A DNA stretch of 64,000 nt, taken from the NCBI RefSeq assembly GCF_003590795.1, contig NZ_QYUL01000002.1:923001-987000 (forward strand). The letters are read 5' to 3'. Below the pieces are notes generated by a model that was not told the DNA's origin, searched no databases, and saw nothing but the letters and a program-made list of their open reading frames with translations. This document shows positions 58,273 to 64,000 of the stretch, in pieces. Each line of letters opens with the position of its first letter. Position 1 is the stretch's first letter. This stretch comes from Azospirillum cavernae (GTDB lineage: Bacteria; Pseudomonadota; Alphaproteobacteria; Azospirillales; Azospirillaceae). The position numbers and the translations under genes were made by a program.

Positions 58273-58299
58273 CGCCCTCTCCCGGTTCGGGAGAGGGCG
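58273..58299 (-). terminator. Hairpin between etfA and the acyl-CoA dehydrogenase gene
   Basis: CGCCCTCTCCCG / CGGGAGAGGGCG, a 12-bp perfect stem with a 3-base loop just after the etfA stop. No T-run, so it may attenuate rather than end the transcript. Confidence 0.65.
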
Positions 58300-58313
58300 C
58301 AGGCATGGGCGCG

Positions 58314-59243
58314 TTACAGCTCGGCGGACAGTTCGGGCAGGGCCTTGAACAGGTCGGCGACCAGACCGTAATCGGCGACCTGGAAGATCGGCGCTTCCTC
58401 ATCCTTGTTGATGGCGACGATGATCTTGCTGTCCTTCATGCCCGCCAGATGCTGAATCGCGCCGGAAATGCCGACGGCGATGTAGAGATCCGGGGCGACG
58501 ATCTTGCCGGTCTGGCCGACCTGATAGTCGTTCGGCACGAATCCGGCGTCCACGGCGGCGCGCGACGCGCCAACGGCGGCGCCCAGCGTGTCGGCGATGG
58601 CCTCCAGCAGGTGGAAATTTTCGCCCGACTGCATGCCGCGTCCGCCCGCCACGACGATGCGGGCGGCGGTCAGTTCGGGGCGTTCCGACTTCGACAGATC
58701 CGCCGAGACGAAGCGCGACAGGGCCGGGTCGGCGACGGCGGCGACCGCCTCGACCGGCGCGGCGGCGGCCCCATCACCGGCGGCGTCGAAGGCGGTGGGG
58801 CGCACCGTCACCACCTGGACCGAATCCGCCGATTCGACGGTGGCCAGCGCGTTTCCGGCGTAGATCGGGCGGACGAAGCGGTGCGGCGAGACGACGCCGG
58901 TGATCTCCGACAGCATCGCGACGTCAAGCAGCGCGGCGACGCGGGGCAGGGCGTTTTTCGCCGTCGAGGTCGCCGGGGCCAGAATGTGGCTGTAGCCGCC
59001 CGCGAGGCTGACGATCAGGGCGCTCAACGGCTCGGCCAGCGGGTGGGCGTAGAGCGCGGAGTCGGCGACCAGCACCTTGGCGACGCCGTCGATTTTTGAC
59101 GCGGCGTCCGCCACGGCGGCGACGCCCGATCCGACGACCAGGACATGGAGGTCGCCGCCGATGGCCTTGGCGGCGGTGACGGCGTTGCGGGTCGCGGCCT
59201 TGAGCTGACCCTGTTCATGTTCGGCGAGGAGGAGGACGCTCAT
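58314..59243 (-). CDS. etfA: Electron transfer flavoprotein alpha subunit
   Basis: 309 aa from the ATG at 59243, overlapping the etfB stop (ATGA). N-terminal [14 protein letters not shown] domain with [34 protein letters not shown] and [10 protein letters not shown]. Carries electrons from acyl-CoA dehydrogenases to ETF:quinone oxidoreductase. Confidence 0.97.
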   Translation of the reverse strand: MSVLLLAEHEQGQLKAATRNAVTAAKAIGGDLHVLVVGSGVAAVADAASKIDGVAKVLVADSALYAHPLAEPLSALIVSLAGGYSHILAPATSTAKNALPRVAALLDVAMLSEITGVVSPHRFVRPIYAGNALATVESADSVQVVTVRPTAFDAAGDGAAAAPVEAVAAVADPALSRFVSADLSKSERPELTAARIVVAGGRGMQSGENFHLLEAIADTLGAAVGASRAAVDAGFVPNDYQVGQTGKIVAPDLYIAVGISGAIQHLAGMKDSKIIVAINKDEEAPIFQVADYGLVADLFKALPELSAEL

Positions 59244-59992
59244 GGGATGACCTTCGCTTCGTTCTTCAGCTTGGCGACCAGGGTGGCGACGTCGGGAACC
59301 TTGACGCCCGCGCTGCGGGTCGGCGGCTCCTCGACCTTCAAAACCGTCAGGCGCGGGGTCAGATCGACGCCGAGCGCGTCGGGGGCGACGATCTCCAGCG
59401 GCTTCTTCTTCGCCTTCATGATGTTGGGCAGGGTGGCGTAACGCGGCTCGTTCAGCCGCAGATCGGCGGTGACGACGGCGGGCAGGGGCAGGGCGATGGT
59501 TTCCATGCCGCCGTCCACCTCGCGGGTCACGGTCAATTCGCCGTTGGCGGCGGCGATTTTGGAGGCGAAGGCCCCTTGGCCCCAGCCCAGCAGCGCGGCC
59601 AGCATCTGGCCGGTCTGGTTGCAATCATCGTCGATCGCCTGCTTGCCGACGATGACCAGACCGGGGGCTTCCTTGGCGACGATGGCCTTCAGCGCCTTGG
59701 CGACGCCCAGCGGCTGGGTTTCCAGGTCGGTCTGCACCAGGATGGCGCGGTCGGCCCCCATGGCCAGCGCCGTGCGCAGGGTTTCCTGCGCGGCGGTCGG
59801 GCCGACGGCGACGACGACGATCTCGGTCGCCGCGCCTGATTCCTTGAGGCGGACGGCCTCCTCGACGGCGATTTCGTCAAACGGGTTCATCGAGAATTTG
59901 ACGTTGGCCGTCTCGACGCCGGTTTGATCGGTCTTCACCCGGATTTTGACGTTGTAGTCCACGACGCGCTTCACGGCGCAGAGGATTTTCAT
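59240..59992 (-). CDS. etfB: Electron transfer flavoprotein beta subunit
   Basis: 250 aa from the ATG at 59992 (GAGGA site). [17 protein letters not shown] at the N-terminus, [12 protein letters not shown], the AMP-binding [13 protein letters not shown] segment, and the recognition-loop [21 protein letters not shown]. Overlaps etfA by 4 bp. Confidence 0.97.
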   Translation of the reverse strand: MKILCAVKRVVDYNVKIRVKTDQTGVETANVKFSMNPFDEIAVEEAVRLKESGAATEIVVVAVGPTAAQETLRTALAMGADRAILVQTDLETQPLGVAKALKAIVAKEAPGLVIVGKQAIDDDCNQTGQMLAALLGWGQGAFASKIAAANGELTVTREVDGGMETIALPLPAVVTADLRLNEPRYATLPNIMKAKKKPLEIVAPDALGVDLTPRLTVLKVEEPPTRSAGVKVPDVATLVAKLKNEAKVIP

Positions 59993-60049
59993 GGCGGGGA
60001 TCCTCGGGGGAGTGGTGGTGTTTTTGTGGCGTGGGAGCGCTGGGCGGAG

Positions 60050-60106
60050 TTTGCCCCCTCCCCATCCCTCTCCCGCGCAGCGGGGGAGGGTTAGGGAGGG
60101 GGAAAC
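60050..60106. repeat. REP-like palindrome upstream of etfB
   Basis: CCCCCTCCCCATCCCTCTCCCGCGCAGCGGGGGAGGGTTAGGGAGGGGG: a single unit matching the second unit of the 159-268 and 53732-53843 elements, in the gap between the acyl-CoA ligase stop and etfB start. Confidence 0.8.
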
Positions 60107-60138
60107 GGCGGCCCGCAAAGAGGGGCCGAACGCGCCCT

Positions 60139-61767
60139 TTACAGTTCCTCGGTCTGCTTGCGCAGGACGAACTTCTGGATTTTGCCGGTCGAGGTCTTGG
60201 GCAGCGGGCCGAAGACCACGGTGCGCGGGGCCTTGAAATGGGCCATGTGGGCGCGGCAGAAGGCGATGATGTCGGCCTCGGTCGCGCTGGCGCCGTCCTT
60301 CAGGCTGACGAAGGCGCAGGGCGTTTCGCCCCATTTCTCGTCATGGCGGGCGACGACGGCGGCCTCCATCACGTCGGGGTGCTTGTACAGCACATCCTCC
60401 ACCTCGATGGACGAGATGTTCTCGCCGCCGGAGATGATGATGTCCTTCGAGCGGTCCTTGATCTCGACATAGCCGTCGGCGTGCCAGACCGCCAGATCGC
60501 CGGTGTGGAACCAGCCGCCCGCGAAGGCTTCGTCGGTCGCCTTGGGGTTCTTCAGATAGCCCTTCATGACGTTGTTGCCGCGCATCATGATCTCGCCCAT
60601 CGTCCGCCCATCCTTGGGCATCGGCGCCAGCGTGTGCGGGTCGGCGATCATGATTTCTTCCAGCATCGGGCCGCGCACGCCCTGGCGGGCCTTGATCGCC
60701 GCCTTGTCGTCGATGGACAGGTCGTTCCAGCGGTCATGCCAGACGCAGACCACGGTCGGGCCGTAGCATTCGGTCAGGCCATAGACGTGGGTGACGTCCC
60801 AGCCCATGCGCTCCATCCCTGCGATCACGGCGGCGGGCGGCGCGGCGCCCGCGACCATCACCTTGACCTTGTGGTTTATGCCCTCCTTCAGCGCGGCGGG
60901 CGCGTTGTTCAGCATGTTCAGCACGATGGGGGCGCCGCAGAAATTCGTCACCTTCTCCTCGCGGATCAGATTCAGCACGGCGTCGGGACGGACTTGACGC
61001 AAGCAGACGCTGGTTCCAGCGGTGACGGCGATGGTCCAGGGGAAGCACCAGCCGTTGCAGTGGAACATCGGCAGCGTCCACAGATAGACCGGCGCGTCGC
61101 CCATGTTCCAGGACAGCGCGTTCGACACCGCGTTCAGATAGGCCCCGCGATGGTGGTAGACGACGCCCTTCGGGTTGCCGGTGGTGCCGGAGGTGTAGTT
61201 CAGCGCGATGGCCTGCCATTCGTCGGTCGGCAGGATCCAGGGATGTTCGGTCCCGACGTCGGCGAGGAAGGATTCGTAATCGCGGTCGCCGATCAACTCG
61301 CCGCCGACATAGGTCGGATCGTCGATGTCGATCACTGGGATCGGCGCGTCGAGCAGGGCCAGCGCCTTTTTCGCCACGCCGGAGAATTCGCGGTCCACGA
61401 TGAGAAGCTTGGCTTCGGCATGCTTCAGGATGAAGGCGATGGCCTCGGCGTCGAGCCGGGTGTTGATCGCGTTCAGCACGCCGCCGGTCAGCGGCACGCC
61501 GAAATGCGCCTCGAACAGTTCGGGCGTGTTGGCGGCCAGCATGGCGACGGTGTCGCCTTTGCCGATGCCGACGTTGGCCAGCGCGGCGGCCAGACGGCGC
61601 ACGCGGGAAAAGGTTTCCGCCCAGTTGCGGCGGACGGCGCCATGGATGACGGCGGTGCGGTCGGGCCAGACCGACGCGGCGCGCTCCAGATAGGTCAGCG
61701 GCGTCAGCGCCACGAAATTCGCGGCGTTGCGGTCGAGGTCGCGTTCGTAAGCGTTGGCTTCACTCAT
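60139..61767 (-). CDS. Acyl-CoA synthetase (AMP-forming, DmdB/medium-chain type)
   Basis: 542 aa. P-loop [60 protein letters not shown], and the C-terminal catalytic K-T-S-T-G-K-I-Q-K. It activates a fatty or substituted acid to the CoA thioester feeding the acyl-CoA dehydrogenase. The pairing of DmdB-like and DmdC-like proteins is suggestive, but no dmdA or dmdD is present, so methylmercaptopropionate is only one candidate substrate. Confidence 0.93.
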   Translation of the reverse strand: MSEANAYERDLDRNAANFVALTPLTYLERAASVWPDRTAVIHGAVRRNWAETFSRVRRLAAALANVGIGKGDTVAMLAANTPELFEAHFGVPLTGGVLNAINTRLDAEAIAFILKHAEAKLLIVDREFSGVAKKALALLDAPIPVIDIDDPTYVGGELIGDRDYESFLADVGTEHPWILPTDEWQAIALNYTSGTTGNPKGVVYHHRGAYLNAVSNALSWNMGDAPVYLWTLPMFHCNGWCFPWTIAVTAGTSVCLRQVRPDAVLNLIREEKVTNFCGAPIVLNMLNNAPAALKEGINHKVKVMVAGAAPPAAVIAGMERMGWDVTHVYGLTECYGPTVVCVWHDRWNDLSIDDKAAIKARQGVRGPMLEEIMIADPHTLAPMPKDGRTMGEIMMRGNNVMKGYLKNPKATDEAFAGGWFHTGDLAVWHADGYVEIKDRSKDIIISGGENISSIEVEDVLYKHPDVMEAAVVARHDEKWGETPCAFVSLKDGASATEADIIAFCRAHMAHFKAPRTVVFGPLPKTSTGKIQKFVLRKQTEEL

Positions 61768-61939
61768 CGGACCATTCTCCCCAGGGGTGATTCTTGTTGG
61801 CTTTGTTCGGCTTCGGCTTTCGCCAAAAACGCCAGCGGGCCGGGCGTTGCGGCTCTGGACCGTTCCTGTAGCAGCTCAGCTTTGCGAAACTTTCTCCAGA
61901 TTATGACCAATTGTTGCGCTCGCCCGGCGGGCAGGGACG

Positions 61940-62662
61940 TCACCGCAGCCAGACAACGTCCCCGGCGAACAGATAGCCCGCGCCATAGACGGTTTTGATG
62001 AGGCGGGGGGAGCGCGGATCCTCTTCGATCTTTTTGCGGATGCGCGACACGCGGACGTCGATGCTGCGGTCATAGGGAAAATCGTCGCGGTCCAGATCGG
62101 GGCCTTGCAGATGCTCCCGCGACAGAACCCGCTTGGGCGCTTTCAACAGAGTCAGCAGCAGGGCGGCTTCGGCGGCGGTCAGGCTGTCCTGGCGCCCGTC
62201 GTCGGCGGTCAGCGTCAGGTCGCCCAGATCGAACACCCAGCCGCCAAAGCGCGCCCGTCCGGTTTCCGCCGTGGCCGCCGCCGCCGTCAATTGCTCGCGC
62301 CGCCGGATGGCGCTGTTGACGCGCGCGACCAGTTCGCGCGGCTCGAAGGGTTTGACGACGTAGTCATCGGCCCCCAGCTCCAGCCCCAACACCCGGTCGG
62401 ACGTGCCGCCGCGCCCGGACAGGATGATGACGCCGAAACGGACATCCTCCCACAGCTCGCGCACCAGGGTCAGGCCGTCCATGTCGGGCAGGCCGAGATC
62501 GACGATGCACAGGTCGGGGGCTTGCCGCTGGATCGCCTGCCGCGCCTCGCGCCCGCTGCCCCAGGCCGATACTTCGTAGCCATAGCTTTCCAGCACCCCG
62601 GCGACGAGGTTGCGGATGTCGGCCTCGTCCTCGACCAGACAGATTCGTTTTTTCTGCGTCAC
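61940..62662 (-). CDS. OmpR-family response regulator (partner of the right-edge kinase)
   Basis: 240 aa; GTG start at 62662 overlaps the kinase stop (GTGA), after GGGGGAACGAGG. Receiver with L-V-E-D-E-A-D-I-R, phosphoacceptor Asp in C-I-V-D-L-G-L-P, T/S switch I-I-L-S-G-R-G and Lys in Y-V-V-K-P-F-E-P-R-E-L. Winged helix ends D-V-R-V-S-R-I-R-K-K-I-E and K-T-V-Y-G-A-G-Y-L-F. The V-F-D-L-G-D-L-T-L region matches TorR/OmpR types. Target genes unknown. Confidence 0.92.
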   Translation of the reverse strand: MTQKKRICLVEDEADIRNLVAGVLESYGYEVSAWGSGREARQAIQRQAPDLCIVDLGLPDMDGLTLVRELWEDVRFGVIILSGRGGTSDRVLGLELGADDYVVKPFEPRELVARVNSAIRRREQLTAAAATAETGRARFGGWVFDLGDLTLTADDGRQDSLTAAEAALLLTLLKAPKRVLSREHLQGPDLDRDDFPYDRSIDVRVSRIRKKIEEDPRSPRLIKTVYGAGYLFAGDVVWLR

Positions 62663-64000
62663 GCCTCGTTCCCCCCACCGCGCGCGTCGGCTTGCGCGTC
62701 GGCTTGCGCTTGCGTCCGCGCGGGTTCGCTGGCGTGGCCGATGGCCGCGACCAGGTCCCGCTTGTCCCACGGTTTGCGCAGTATGACCGCGTCGGGGGGC
62801 GGCTCGCCAGACTCGACTGAGAATCCGCTGACCAGAACCACCCGCAACGCCGGGCGCAGCCGCCGCGCCCGCCGGGCCAGCTCGATCCCCGACAGGCCGG
62901 GCATGACGATGTCCGACACCAGCAGCGACAGGCCGTCGATCTGTTCGATCAACTCCGCCGCCTCGTCGCCGCTCGCCGCCTCGACGACGGAAAAGCCCAG
63001 CTCGACCAGTTGCTGGCGCATCACCTGCCGCACATCGTCGTTGTCCTCCGCCACCAGGGCCAGCTTGCCGCGCCAACCGCTGTCCAGCGCGTCGGGCAGG
63101 GGCGTCGGGGTAGGGAGGTCGGGCAGGCGGGCGACCGGCTCGGCGCGCGGCAACAGCAGGGTGACGGTTGTCCCCCGGTCGGCGGCGCCCTGGCCGGGCT
63201 GGCTGTCGATCTGGAAATAGCCGCGCGATTGCTTGACGAAGCCATAGACCATCGACAGACCGAGGCCCGAGCCTTGCGTCTTGGTGGTGAAGAAGGGTTC
63301 GACGGCGCGGGCCAGCGCCTCCGCCGTGAAGCCGACGCCGCTGTCGCGGACGCGGATCTCCAGATAATCGTCGGGCCGCACCGGCTCGTCGAAGACCAGC
63401 CCGTCGGTCACGCCGCGCCGGGCGATGGCGATGTCCAGCCGCCCGCCGTCGGGCATGGCGTCGCGCGCGTTGATCGCCAGATTGACCAGGGCGTTTTCCA
63501 ACTGGGTCTGGTCGGCGATGGTCCAGAAATCCGGGCCGTCTCCCGGCACATGGATGTCGATGCTGCTGGGGAAGGAGCGGCGCAGCAGAACCGCCATGTC
63601 GCGCAGCAGGCCGCACAATTCGATGGGTTCCGGCTTCAACGGCTGTTGGCGGGAAAAGGCCAGCAGACGCCCGGTGATGTCGGCCCCGCGCCGTCCGGCG
63701 CGTTGGGCCGGTTCGAGATAGGCGTCCAGCCCCTCCACCCCGGCGTAACGCTCCCGCGCCGCCGACAGGTTGCCGATGATGATCGACAGCAGATTGTTGA
63801 AGTCATGAGCCAGCCCGCCGGACAATTGGCCGACCGCCTTCAAACGCTGCGCCTCGATCAACTGGCGCTCGGTCTGCTTTTCGTCGGTGACGTCGAGGGT
63901 CAGGACGAACAGGCCGGAGACCGCGCCGTCGGCCCCAGGATGGGGAATCAGCGTCGTTTTGGTGATGAGCGTTTTTCCGCCGCGCGGCAGGCTGTACTCG
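62659..64000 (-). CDS. PAS sensor histidine kinase with C-terminal receiver (N-terminus beyond window)
   Basis: The frame is open to base 64000, where a PAS C-terminal part is visible (Y-S-L-P-R-G-G-K-T-L-I-T-K, then F-V-L-T-L-D-V-T-D-E-K). HisKA of NtrB/CckA type follows (G-G-L-A-H-D-F-N-N-L-L-S-I-I-I-G-N-L), HATPase N box A-L-V-N-L-A-I-N-A-R-D-A-M, G1 V-R-D-S-G-V-G-F, and F-T-T-K-T-Q-G-S-G-L-G-L-S. A receiver with L-V-S-D-I-V-M-P ends the protein, followed by a Q-A-Q-A-D-A-Q-A-D-A tail. It is translationally coupled to the downstream response regulator. Confidence 0.92.
   Translation of the reverse strand, partial: EYSLPRGGKTLITKTTLIPHPGADGAVSGLFVLTLDVTDEKQTERQLIEAQRLKAVGQLSGGLAHDFNNLLSIIIGNLSAARERYAGVEGLDAYLEPAQRAGRRGADITGRLLAFSRQQPLKPEPIELCGLLRDMAVLLRRSFPSSIDIHVPGDGPDFWTIADQTQLENALVNLAINARDAMPDGGRLDIAIARRGVTDGLVFDEPVRPDDYLEIRVRDSGVGFTAEALARAVEPFFTTKTQGSGLGLSMVYGFVKQSRGYFQIDSQPGQGAADRGTTVTLLLPRAEPVARLPDLPTPTPLPDALDSGWRGKLALVAEDNDDVRQVMRQQLVELGFSVVEAASGDEAAELIEQIDGLSLLVSDIVMPGLSGIELARRARRLRPALRVVLVSGFSVESGEPPPDAVILRKPWDKRDLVAAIGHASEPARTQAQADAQADARGGGNEA

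Noticed and set aside
59240..61767. Reading the acyl-CoA ligase, EtfAB and dehydrogenase set as a DMSP (dmd) operon
   Set aside because: Only the DmdB/DmdC family resemblance supports this. dmdA and dmdD are not present, and these families also act on ordinary short or medium acyl-CoAs.

Overview
The window is GC-rich (roughly two thirds G+C), almost fully coding, and reads as chromosomal DNA of an alphaproteobacterium, most likely of the Rhodospirillales type. The grounds are the Irr-type Fur regulator, alphaproteobacterial AddAB, the AmgK/MurU recycling pair, a bactofilin, and NtrB/CckA-style kinases. I cannot name a genus. Both edges cut genes: an Ada-like methyltransferase on the left and a PAS-kinase-receiver protein on the right.

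Layout. 0-4.5 kb: DNA repair (ada-like, nth), bactofilin and small membrane proteins. 4.7-10.8 kb: two large sensors, a hybrid kinase with a pseudo-receiver and an HPt domain, and a multi-PAS protein whose ATP-binding domain looks degenerate. 11-14.6 kb: an AT-rich small membrane gene, then an EnvZ/OmpR-like pair divergent from a Spy/CpxP-like periplasmic protein, with a four-half-site operator between them. 14.8-26.5 kb: DUF29, a thioredoxin-reductase-like ferredoxin-NADP reductase, then the compact tsaE-amgK-murU-addB-addA-trxA block. 26.6-29.5 kb: a two-gene NLR-like module, the most interesting part of the window. 29.5-30.4 kb: repeat-rich intergenic DNA with a decayed antitoxin. 30.4-33.7 kb: a family-5 ABC importer lacking ATPase genes. 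35.5-37.3 kb: xanthine phosphoribosyltransferase, a duplicated tRNA-Arg(ACG) unit and a VapBC-like toxin-antitoxin pair. 37.4-42.7 kb: a His-tailed DMT transporter, periplasmic glutathione peroxidase, ccmAB and an AspT-type transporter. 42.8-46.1 kb: a complete basic-amino-acid ABC importer. 46-55 kb: TspO-like, an EpmB-like aminomutase, a phosphodiesterase, an FMN oxygenase, then irr - rubrerythrin - Fe-S protein - DUF3501. 55.4-61.8 kb: a D-2-hydroxyacid dehydrogenase and a fatty-acid module (acyl-CoA dehydrogenase, EtfAB, acyl-CoA ligase). 61.9-64 kb: a response regulator and its PAS kinase.

The standout is the operon at 26,648-29,517. A small, mostly helical protein ends in a G-A-V-A-I-G-G-N-A-N-N motif, and the overlapping next gene encodes an NB-ARC/TPR protein that begins with nearly the same motif (12 of 15 residues). 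Most of the shared residues use different synonymous codons, so the match is kept at protein level. This is the architecture of amyloid-templated signalling between an NLR receptor and a pore-forming effector. The TPR part is a 120-bp tandem repeat array under apparent homogenisation.

A family of GC-rich palindromic (REP-like) repeats is scattered through intergenic gaps. One pair sits in frame inside the Ada-like coding region and adds about 40 residues.
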